A stretch of DNA of 64,000 nucleotides, from the NCBI GenBank assembly GCA_023386235.1, contig JAEWKC010000007.1, positions 1 through 64,000 on the forward strand, given 5' to 3'. The first letter of the stretch is position 1, and every line of letters starts with the position of its first letter. Of this stretch, positions 17,008 to 24,445 are shown piece after piece. The position numbers and the translations under genes were made by a program. Below the pieces are notes generated by a model. The model saw only the letters and a list, made by a program, of their open reading frames with translations, was not told where the DNA came from and did not search any database. The stretch comes from Bacteroidota bacterium (lineage in GTDB: Bacteria; Bacteroidota; Bacteroidia; Chitinophagales; Chitinophagaceae).

Positions 17008-19026
17008 ATGACACACTTACAAAAAGCATTATTATTTACATTTAGTGTAATAATACTATCAGGTCTCAATGCATGTAAACCAAAAAATACAGCAGATGCC
17101 GTATCTAAAGACGCTGCTTCCAGAGTTTACGTGGCACCGGGCAAATACGATGAACTATACAACTTCGTATCTGGTGGCTTTAGCGGCCAGCTAAGCGTTT
17201 ACGGCCTGCCAAGTGGTAGGTTGCTGCGCGTTATCCCGGTTTTTTCTGTTGACCCTGAAAAAGGTTACGGCTACAGCGAAGAAACCAAACCCATGCTTAA
17301 TACTTCCCACGGTTTTGTGCCCTGGGATGATTACCACCACGTACAGATCAGCCAGACAAATGGCGAAATAGACGGACGTTGGGTGTTTGGTAATGCAAAT
17401 AATACCCCGCGCGTTTCAAGGGTTGATTTAACAACATTCCGCACAGCTGAAATAATTGAGCTTCCCAACAGCGCCGGTAACCACTCTTCTCCGTTTATTA
17501 CTGAAAATACTGAGTACGTTGTAGCAGGTACCAGGTTTAGCGTTCCACCAGATTATGCTGACGGAGACGTTCCTATTGATTCTTATAAGCAAAACTTTAA
17601 GGCTTACATTAGCTTTATCAGTGTAAATAAAGATGATGGTAAAATGGACATCGCTTTCCAGCTACGCTGCCCTGGCGTAAACTTTGACCTGAGCCATTCC
17701 GGTAAAGGAAAGTCTCACGGCTGGTTCTTCTTTTCATGTTATAATACAGAGCAGGCCAATACGCTTTTAGAGGTAAATGCATCTCAAAAAGATAAAGACT
17801 TTATTATGGCCGTAAACTGGAAAAAAGCTGAAGAATACCTTAAAGCAGGTAGAGGAAAAAAACAATCAGTAAAATATGCACACAACTCTTGGGATGAGAA
17901 AACACATACCGCAAAATCTGAAATTAAAACAGAAGTTACGGTTTTAGATGTGTCAGAATTAAAAGATATTGTTTACCTTATTCCATGTCCTAAATCTCCA
18001 CATGGCTGCGATGTAGACCCAACCGGTGAATACATTGTTGGCAGTGGTAAACTGGCTGCTTTAATTCCTGTATTTAGTTTTGATAAACTTCAAAAAGCAA
18101 TTGCCGATAAAGCATTTGATGGCGAATACGAAGGCATCCCAGTTGTAAAATATGAAGCGGCATTGCACGGCGAAGTTCAAAAACCAGGCCTTGGCCCTTT
18201 GCATACAGAATTTGATGCTAATGGAAATGCTTATACTTCCTTCTTTGTTTCTTCTGAAGTAGTAAAATGGAATGTAAAAGATCTGAAAATATTAGATCGC
18301 GTACCAACCTACTATTCAATAGGTCACTTAATGGTTCCAGGTGGAGATTCTAAAAAGCCTTATGGTAAATACCTTGTTGCTTATAATAAAATTACCAAAG
18401 ACCGTTATCTGCCTACAGGTCCGGAACTGGCTCAAAGTGCACAGTTATTTGATATCAGCGGAGATAAAATGCAATTGTTGCTTGACTTCCCTACAATAGG
18501 CGAACCTCACTATGCACAAGCTGCTCCTGCTGAACTTATCATGAAAAATTCTAAAAAATTCTTCAACATAACTGAAAATCAGCACAAGTATATCACTAAA
18601 GGTGAGCCTAATGCAAAAGTGGTAAGAGAAGGAAATATTGTACGCATCTACATGACGGCCATCCGCTCTCACTTTGCACCTGATAATATTGAGGGTGTGA
18701 AAATGGGTGATGAAGTTTATTTTCACGTAACAAACCTTGAGCAGGATTGGGATGTACCGCATGGTTTTGCAGTTAAGGGCGCCGATAATGGCGAATTACT
18801 GATTATGCCGGGCGAAACCGCCACACTGAAATGGGTGCCAGACAGAGTGGGTATTTTCCCATTCTACTGCACAGACTTCTGTAGCGCTTTGCATCAGGAA
18901 ATGTCAGGTTATGTGAGAGTTTCTCCTGCTGGTAGTAATGTTCCTATAAGTTACAGCATTGGTACCAATAAACCGGCAGACGCCGCAACCACCACTGACA
19001 GTAGTAAAAACACTGCTAAAAAATAG
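17008..19026 (+). CDS. nosZ: nitrous-oxide reductase, Sec/lipoprotein clade II type
   Basis: A 672-residue multicopper enzyme reducing N2O to N2 in the periplasm. The N-terminus is a Sec-type lipoprotein signal (LNAC, Cys23) without a twin-arginine motif, which marks the clade II (atypical) form. The seven CuZ histidines appear at 110 and 111 (DDYHH), 159 (GNHS), 332 (SPHG), 398 (PLHTEF), 440 (GHLM) and 501 (EPHY). The C-terminal cupredoxin CuA site is His585 (VPHGF), Cys621, Cys625, His629 and Met632. All copper ligands are present, so the enzyme should be active. It is followed by two hairpin terminators and then the maturation genes. Confidence 0.97.
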   Translation: MTHLQKALLFTFSVIILSGLNACKPKNTADAVSKDAASRVYVAPGKYDELYNFVSGGFSGQLSVYGLPSGRLLRVIPVFSVDPEKGYGYSEETKPMLNTSHGFVPWDDYHHVQISQTNGEIDGRWVFGNANNTPRVSRVDLTTFRTAEIIELPNSAGNHSSPFITENTEYVVAGTRFSVPPDYADGDVPIDSYKQNFKAYISFISVNKDDGKMDIAFQLRCPGVNFDLSHSGKGKSHGWFFFSCYNTEQANTLLEVNASQKDKDFIMAVNWKKAEEYLKAGRGKKQSVKYAHNSWDEKTHTAKSEIKTEVTVLDVSELKDIVYLIPCPKSPHGCDVDPTGEYIVGSGKLAALIPVFSFDKLQKAIADKAFDGEYEGIPVVKYEAALHGEVQKPGLGPLHTEFDANGNAYTSFFVSSEVVKWNVKDLKILDRVPTYYSIGHLMVPGGDSKKPYGKYLVAYNKITKDRYLPTGPELAQSAQLFDISGDKMQLLLDFPTIGEPHYAQAAPAELIMKNSKKFFNITENQHKYITKGEPNAKVVREGNIVRIYMTAIRSHFAPDNIEGVKMGDEVYFHVTNLEQDWDVPHGFAVKGADNGELLIMPGETATLKWVPDRVGIFPFYCTDFCSALHQEMSGYVRVSPAGSNVPISYSIGTNKPADAATTTDSSKNTAKK

Positions 19027-19033
19027 ACATTGC

Positions 19034-19069
19034 AAAAGCCGGACAGGCTTGCATACCTGTCTGGCTTTT
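19034..19069 (+). terminator. strong hairpin after nosZ
   Basis: AAAAGCCGGACAGG pairs with CCTGTCTGGCTTTT (one G-T pair) around a short loop, starting 8 nt after the nosZ stop. Only TTTTC follows, so it may act as an RNA-stabilising hairpin or attenuator that lowers expression of the maturation genes relative to nosZ. Confidence 0.7.
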
Positions 19070-19123
19070 CAATCACCAAACTAAAATTGGTTTTTTCATT
19101 TGATTTTTTTGATTATAAAAAAT

Positions 19124-19162
19124 AGGTTGGTGAACAAATCATATTTTCATCAACCTGTTTTT
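19124..19162 (+). terminator. second hairpin with T run between nosZ and maturation genes
   Basis: AGGTTGGTGA pairs with TCATCAACCT (one G-T pair), followed by GTTTTT. With the first hairpin it gives two termination points in the 212-nt gap before the next gene. Confidence 0.6.
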
Positions 19163-19238
19163 ATTTAACAGGATGAATACAACACTATCATAGAAACAAA
19201 CAGTTTCAAACAATTAATTGAACGATAAATATAAACAG

Positions 19239-19817
19239 ATGAAACCACTTAACGGCCTCGCAAAAACACTGATAGCACTGGGCGGCATCATGCTCGTGAT
19301 TGCTATTTTTGTACCTATTTGGTATATTGATTTGGATGCTCCTCAATATCCTGAAGGATTAAGAATGCTTATCTATTCCAATAAGTTGGCGGGAGATGTG
19401 GAAATTATTAATGGTTTAAACCATTACATCGGTATGCAAACCTTACATACCGAAGATTTTATTGAATTCACAGTATTACCCTGCATATTAGGCTTTATAG
19501 CATTTCTTTTTTTCCTCGTTGCTTTTTTGGGAAAAAGAAAATATGCAATATGGTTACTTATATTTTTCATCATCTTTGGTATAGTATCAATGGTTGATTT
19601 CTGGAAATGGGAATACAACTATGGTCATAATCTTGACCCTAATGCAGCTATTCAGGTGCCGGGCATGGCGTATCAGCCTCCATTAATCGGTTATAAACAA
19701 CTCCTTAATTTTCTTGCTTTTTCATTTCCGCATACAGGCGGATGGCTAATTGTGGGTGCAGGAGTTTCTCTGATAGCAGCAATTTTTATTACAAGAAAAA
19801 AGAAAAAACATGCTTAA
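19239..19817 (+). CDS. nos-operon membrane protein of unknown function
   Basis: A 192-residue inner-membrane protein with four hydrophobic segments (about 5-27, 77-101, 105-122 and 160-185). The loop after the first segment has a distinctive block, YPEGLRMLIYSNKLAGDVE then INGLNHYIGMQTL, with a His in NHYIGM. I know this pattern only from proteins encoded beside clade II nosZ, where a membrane protein called NosB occupies this position. The ATG at 19239 is preferred over a TTG seven codons upstream. It overlaps nosL by 8 nt, so it is cotranslated with the copper-maturation genes. Confidence 0.75.
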   Translation: MKPLNGLAKTLIALGGIMLVIAIFVPIWYIDLDAPQYPEGLRMLIYSNKLAGDVEIINGLNHYIGMQTLHTEDFIEFTVLPCILGFIAFLFFLVAFLGKRKYAIWLLIFFIIFGIVSMVDFWKWEYNYGHNLDPNAAIQVPGMAYQPPLIGYKQLLNFLAFSFPHTGGWLIVGAGVSLIAAIFITRKKKKHA

Positions 19818-20241
19818 AATATTTTCATTATTTATGGGTTGCTTCCTGATGTTTTCTACAATGGGCGGCTGTCAGGTGAAAGAAAGACCTATTAAACGCG
19901 GCGAGCCTTGTGCACATTGTAAAATGCCGATTTCTGATATAAAGTTCGCAGCAGAAATTATTACTAAAAAAGGTAAAATATATGTGTATGACGATATTAC
20001 CTGCGCAGCAAAAATGATAAAGTCTGCACAATTGGAAAATAATAATATAAAAGATATTTTTGTTTCAAACTTTTATAACGAAGCCGAACTGTTAAATACT
20101 AAATCTGCTCTTTATCTGTCAAGTGAAAAATTCAGAAGTCCGATGAACGGAAACATTGCAGCATTTAAAAACAAAGCAGATATGGATAAGGCAGCAAAAG
20201 AATTTAGTGGTGATGTTATAACTTTAGACAAAATATTTTAA
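19810..20241 (+). CDS. nosL: NosL copper chaperone lipoprotein
   Basis: A 143-residue lipoprotein (lipobox MGGC, Cys21) of the NosL family, which delivers Cu(I) to apo-NosZ in the periplasm. The copper-binding motif CAHCKM (Cys34, Cys37, Met39) follows RGEP. The later segments FAAEIITKKGKIYVYDDITC and AAFKNKADMDKAAKEFSGDV are typical of NosL. It overlaps the preceding membrane-protein gene by 8 nt and nosD by 1 nt. Confidence 0.92.
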   Translation: MLKIFSLFMGCFLMFSTMGGCQVKERPIKRGEPCAHCKMPISDIKFAAEIITKKGKIYVYDDITCAAKMIKSAQLENNNIKDIFVSNFYNEAELLNTKSALYLSSEKFRSPMNGNIAAFKNKADMDKAAKEFSGDVITLDKIF

Positions 20242-21476
20242 TGAGATTATTCCTGATAGCAAGTTTGTTTTTATTATCGTTGAGTGCGTTTTCAGCAACT
20301 ACTATCAAGGTTGAAAAAAATGGACCTGTTCCCTCTGTAAAACAAGCCATTCTTTTGGCTTCCGACGGAGATACTATTCTTGTAAGTGAAGGAACTTACA
20401 AAGAAGGTGCTATCGTAATAAATAAATCAATCGTTTTAAAAGGCGTTAATTATCCTGTGCTGGATGGTGAAAGCAAGTATGAAATCATCAGCATTTTAGC
20501 TTCTGATGTTACCGTTGATGGCTTTAAAATTATTAATTCCGGCACTTCAGGCACCGAAGACTTTGCAGCTGTAAAATTTTCACAGGTCAGAAACATTGTT
20601 ATCCGCAATAATATTTTAGACAATAATTTTTTTGGTATTTATGCCGAAGCCAGCACAAACAGCCGTATTGAAAAAAATATTATTACTTCTGATGCAGAAT
20701 CCGAATCTAACAGCGGCAACGGCATTCACTGCTGGAAAAGTGACAGTCTGTTGATTTTGGACAACACAATTAAAAAGCACAGAGACGGTATCTATTTTGA
20801 ATTTGTAAGCAACTCTGTTATTGTGCGTAATATTTCTATCGGGAATATCAGATATGGTTTGCATTTCATGTTTTCCAATGACGATGTGTATATCCAAAAC
20901 TATTTCAAAGAAAATGGTTCCGGTGTTGCGGTTATGTATTCCAAACGTGTAAACATGATTTACAATTTCTTTACGCAAAACTGGGGAGACGCAGCTTACG
21001 GACTTTTATTGAAAGAAATATCCGACAGTAATATTCAGTCTAATTATTTCTATACCAACACCACAGCCGTTGTATTGGAAGGTTCCAGCAGAATTTATTT
21101 TTCTCACAACGATTTTTCTGACAATGGCTGGGGGCTTAGAATACAGGCAAGTTGTATGGATGTAGAAGTGATCAAAAATAATTTCATCGCCAATACTTTT
21201 GATGTAGCTACAAACGGTTCTTTGGTGCTGAATAAATTCAGCCAAAACTACTGGCACAAATATGAAGGCTATGATTTAAACAAAGACAGCTACGGAGATG
21301 TGCCTTTCAGACCGCTGAGTTTATTTTCTGTAATAGTAGAAAATAATCCTACAGCAACAATACTTTACAGAAGTTTTATTGTTTCTCTCTTAGAGAAATC
21401 CGAAAAAATAATTCCCACACTTACGCCGGAAGCTTTTATTGACGATCAGCCGGTTTTAAAACCTTATAAAATATGA
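20241..21476 (+). CDS. nosD: NosD periplasmic copper-maturation protein
   Basis: A 411-residue exported protein with a signal peptide (MRLFLIASLFLLSLSAFSA). The body is a right-handed parallel beta-helix of CASH/NosD repeats (for example VRNIVIRNNILDNNFFGIYA, SLLILDNTIKKHRDGIYFEF, DVYIQNYFKENGSGVAVMYS). NosD works with the NosFY ABC transporter to assemble the CuZ cluster in NosZ. The start codon overlaps the nosL stop (TAATG) and the 3' end overlaps nosF by 4 nt. Confidence 0.95.
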   Translation: MRLFLIASLFLLSLSAFSATTIKVEKNGPVPSVKQAILLASDGDTILVSEGTYKEGAIVINKSIVLKGVNYPVLDGESKYEIISILASDVTVDGFKIINSGTSGTEDFAAVKFSQVRNIVIRNNILDNNFFGIYAEASTNSRIEKNIITSDAESESNSGNGIHCWKSDSLLILDNTIKKHRDGIYFEFVSNSVIVRNISIGNIRYGLHFMFSNDDVYIQNYFKENGSGVAVMYSKRVNMIYNFFTQNWGDAAYGLLLKEISDSNIQSNYFYTNTTAVVLEGSSRIYFSHNDFSDNGWGLRIQASCMDVEVIKNNFIANTFDVATNGSLVLNKFSQNYWHKYEGYDLNKDSYGDVPFRPLSLFSVIVENNPTATILYRSFIVSLLEKSEKIIPTLTPEAFIDDQPVLKPYKI

Positions 21477-22180
21477 TTGAAATAAAAAATGTGTCCAAGA
21501 ATTTCGGCAAAGTGCAGGCATTAAAAAAGATCAATCTGCAAATGGTTAAAGGTGCGGGCATTGCTTTAATAGGACCAAACGGCTGCGGCAAAACCACACT
21601 TATTAAATCTATTCTGGGAATGGTCATTCCTACTGAAGGCGATATAATCTGCAACGGACAATCAGTAAAAAACAATCATAGCTATCGTTCTCAAATCGGC
21701 TATATGCCACAGATAGGCAGATATCCGGAGAATATGAATGTGGGTCAGGTTTTCGCATTAATTAAAGCTTTGAGAAAAGATTATACAGAAGAATACGACG
21801 AAGAACTCGTAGAATCGTATCAACTGAAAAGTATTTTTGATAAAAATATGAAAACGCTTTCGGGCGGCACTACACAAAAGGTAAGTGCAGCTATTTCTTT
21901 TTTGTTTAAACCTGATATTTTGATTCTTGACGAGCCTACCGCAGGATTGGATCCTCTGGCATCGGAAATATTAAAAGAGAAAATTATTAAAGAAAGAAAT
22001 AAAGGAAAACTGGTTATAATAACTTCTCATCTGCTCGCAGAACTTGACGAATTGATTAATGAAATTGTATTTATGCAGGAAGGAAATCTTATTTTTCACA
22101 AAACAATTGATGAAGTAAGAGATTTTACCGGACAGGACAAAATATCCAGAGCCATTGCATCTGTACTAAAAGCAAATTAA
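21473..22180 (+). CDS. nosF: NosF ABC transporter ATPase
   Basis: A 235-residue ABC ATPase. Walker A is GPNGCGKTT (34-42), the signature is LSGGT (129-133) and Walker B is ILILDEPTAG (149-158). It energises NosY and, with NosD, supplies the sulfur or other component needed for CuZ assembly. It overlaps nosD by 4 nt (ATGA) and nosY by 1 nt. Confidence 0.94.
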   Translation: MIEIKNVSKNFGKVQALKKINLQMVKGAGIALIGPNGCGKTTLIKSILGMVIPTEGDIICNGQSVKNNHSYRSQIGYMPQIGRYPENMNVGQVFALIKALRKDYTEEYDEELVESYQLKSIFDKNMKTLSGGTTQKVSAAISFLFKPDILILDEPTAGLDPLASEILKEKIIKERNKGKLVIITSHLLAELDELINEIVFMQEGNLIFHKTIDEVRDFTGQDKISRAIASVLKAN

Positions 22181-22947
22181 TGGAAAGAAATATTAAATAT
22201 ATACTCATAGACATTTTAAAGAGTAAGCTCATAATAGGTTACGCCCTACTCATTGGTATTTTGTCGTGGAGTGTTTTCAATCTGGAAGATACAAGTTCAA
22301 AAGGTTTATTGACTATACTGAATGTAATTTTATTAACTGTGCCATTGGTGAGCATTATATTTTCAACTATTTATATTTACAACAGTTCCGAATTTATAGA
22401 ACTGATGGTTAGTCAGCCGATCGAAAGAAAAAAAATATGGTTTAGTCTTTTCATTGGTTTATGTACGGCTTTTGTGGTAGCTTTTCTTATAGGCGCAGGC
22501 ATTCCTCTGCTGGTTTACAGCCCCAATGCTCAGGGTTTGATAATGATTGTAATAGGCTGTCTTATATCCTGCGTATTTGTTGCTGTAGCCTTTTTGTGTG
22601 CTACCATCACTAAAGACAAGGCGAAAGGAACGGGACTGGCCATTATTATATGGCTGTTTTTCGCATTGCTTTTTGATGGGTTGATACTGTTTCTTACTTT
22701 TCAGTTAGCTGACTACCCTATAGAAAAACCTATGGTGTTTGTTACAGCACTGAATCCTATTGATCTTTCAAGAATATTAATTTTGTTGCAACTGGATGCT
22801 TCTGCAATGATGGGTTATACAGGAGCTATATTCAAAAATTTCTTCGGCAATACTTTGGGGATGATAATATCTTTTCTCCTGATTATTCTCTGGATAGTAG
22901 TTCCTTTTTATATTTCACTGAAGAAGTTCAGAAATAAAGACCTCTAA
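22180..22947 (+). CDS. nosY: NosY ABC transporter permease
   Basis: A 255-residue membrane protein with six hydrophobic helices of the ABC-2 permease type. It has the NosY-like segment SSEFIELMVSQPIERKKIWF and the motif ATITKDKAKGTGLAIIIWL. It is the last gene of the nos maturation operon. Its stop codon overlaps the stop of the convergent Crp/Fnr gene by 4 nt. Confidence 0.93.
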   Translation: MERNIKYILIDILKSKLIIGYALLIGILSWSVFNLEDTSSKGLLTILNVILLTVPLVSIIFSTIYIYNSSEFIELMVSQPIERKKIWFSLFIGLCTAFVVAFLIGAGIPLLVYSPNAQGLIMIVIGCLISCVFVAVAFLCATITKDKAKGTGLAIIIWLFFALLFDGLILFLTFQLADYPIEKPMVFVTALNPIDLSRILILLQLDASAMMGYTGAIFKNFFGNTLGMIISFLLIILWIVVPFYISLKKFRNKDL

Positions 22948-23606
22948 TTTTCTGTTTCAAGGCTACATTTTTTCAGAGGATTCGTATCCAGATATACTTT
23001 GCCTTTCAGTATTCTTACCTCACCTTCTTCTTCCATTTTTTTAAGCGTTCTTATCACGGTTTCTACTCTTAAACCGGTCATATCTGCTATTTGCTGACGT
23101 GTAAGCTTTACTTTGCTGCAAACAGAACAAATAATTCCCGTATTGTTACCTCCAACGCAAACATTTCTTTCTTCATTAAAATAATTAAGTAAAGAAGAAA
23201 TTCTGTATTTAGGATCAATACTCGCTATTTCTTTAAGACGGCATATTTCAAAGCGGATTCTTTTAGTAAAAAAGTTAGTGAATAAAGGATACAACTCTTT
23301 ATCCTCTGTCAGCAGTGAATTAAACTTATCTCTGCTAAGTATAATGACTTCGCTTTTAGTTTCGGCAACAGCAGATATAGCGTAGGGTTCATGGTCAAAT
23401 AAAGGCAGTTCTCCAAAGCAGTTTCCAGGAAAGATTATTTCATGGAGAAACTCTTTTCCTTCTTCTGTTTCGCTTATAACACGCACTTCGCCTTCCATTA
23501 ATTGATGATAGAAAAGACAACGCTCACCTTCGCGAAAAATATAATCTCCTGATTTAAATTTTTTAACTACCGCTCCTTTGTCGAAAAGTAATTCCTGCGC
23601 CAACAT
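22944..23606 (-). CDS. Crp/Fnr family transcriptional regulator
   Basis: A 220-residue regulator with a cyclic-nucleotide-binding fold (about 15-120; FREGERCLFYHQLMEGEVRV, PGNCFGELPLF) and a C-terminal winged helix (about 165-205; LTRQQIADMTGLRVETVIRT). The recognition helix has Glu182 and Arg186 in the ExxxR pattern that reads TGA half-sites, with Ile185 where FNR has Ser. Cys150, Cys160 and Cys163 form a C-x9-C-x2-C group just before the helix-turn-helix, unlike the N-terminal cluster of E. coli FNR. It is convergent with the nos operon and is the likely activator acting on the FNR-like sites at 14969 and 16364. Confidence 0.9.
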   Translation of the reverse strand: MLAQELLFDKGAVVKKFKSGDYIFREGERCLFYHQLMEGEVRVISETEEGKEFLHEIIFPGNCFGELPLFDHEPYAISAVAETKSEVIILSRDKFNSLLTEDKELYPLFTNFFTKRIRFEICRLKEIASIDPKYRISSLLNYFNEERNVCVGGNNTGIICSVCSKVKLTRQQIADMTGLRVETVIRTLKKMEEEGEVRILKGKVYLDTNPLKKCSLETEN

Positions 23607-23649
23607 AAAAAATTCTTATTTAATCTGAATATAAAAATATATGAAAAGA

Positions 23650-23667
23650 TGTATATGTAAATATACA
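23650..23667. promoter_or_regulatory. palindrome upstream of the Crp/Fnr gene
   Basis: TGTATAT-GTAA-ATATACA is a perfect 7+4+7 inverted repeat, 43 nt before the regulator's start codon. It could be an autoregulatory operator, though AT-rich palindromes also arise by chance. Confidence 0.35.
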
Positions 23668-23713
23668 ATTAATGAATGTAATTGAATGATAATAATAAAA
23701 AAGAAAAAAATCT

Positions 23714-24319
23714 TTATACGTCGGGCTGTTCCGGTTCAACAGACTTTATAGCTTTTCTTCTTTTAATAATTTTTGAAATGATTACTACGAATAAGACTAA
23801 AAATATTATGCCTACAGCTATAGGAATAATAAAAGATAAAACCGACCCGCTGACAGCTGCCACATTCTCTGTTGTAGAAACCACGGGGTTTCCGGCTGTG
23901 AGTGTAGCTTTGCTCGAAAATAAACGCGTAAGCACTGTACCCGACTGAACAATGCCTGCACTGCCACCACCGACAATAATACCGAGTATCCATCTGTAAA
24001 CTTCATTATCAACAGGAATAACAGATGTGGTGAGCAATGCACCTGCAATCATTGCCAGCGGAGAAGCTATGCTGTCTAAAAAATTATCAACCAAAGGAAT
24101 ATAGTAAGCAAGAATTTCTGCAATAGATGCCGTGCCAAACGCAATGATAGCGGGCCATGTAGACAACCAGGCAAAATTCCCATCGAATGTTCCTATGAAA
24201 GGAATAAGGTTGTAATGTCCGGCTATGGAAGCGGCGAGCATCGGTACAAACACTCTGAAGCCACAGCTTGCGCTGAGTCCGATACCCAGAAATAAAGCAG
24301 TCATTAATCCTACACTCAT
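23714..24319 (-). CDS. DUF4126 domain membrane protein
   Basis: A 201-residue membrane protein. The N-terminal block LMTALFLGIGLSASCGFRVF with the following VPMLAASIAG and the later EILAYYIPLVDNFLDSIASP are diagnostic of DUF4126. About five hydrophobic helices are followed by a basic tail (IIKRRKAIKS). Function is unknown. It has its own promoter (TAGATTTG at 24343-24350) and is not obviously linked to the nos genes. Confidence 0.82.
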   Translation of the reverse strand: MSVGLMTALFLGIGLSASCGFRVFVPMLAASIAGHYNLIPFIGTFDGNFAWLSTWPAIIAFGTASIAEILAYYIPLVDNFLDSIASPLAMIAGALLTTSVIPVDNEVYRWILGIIVGGGSAGIVQSGTVLTRLFSSKATLTAGNPVVSTTENVAAVSGSVLSFIIPIAVGIIFLVLFVVIISKIIKRRKAIKSVEPEQPDV

Positions 24320-24342
24320 GTTTGTAGTTTTTTATTTTAACT

Positions 24343-24350
24343 CAAATCTA
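24343..24350 (-). promoter_or_regulatory. -7 element for DUF4126 gene
   Basis: The reverse strand reads TAGATTTG (TAnnTTTG), 23 nt before the ATG at 24319. Confidence 0.4.
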
Positions 24351-24445
24351 CAAAGAATTGTGGATTCTACTTTTAAATTTTGAAAGTAGTAGTTAGTAAA
24401 ATAATCGATTATTCATCCGTTAAAAAAACTTTGTCTTGAAATTCT

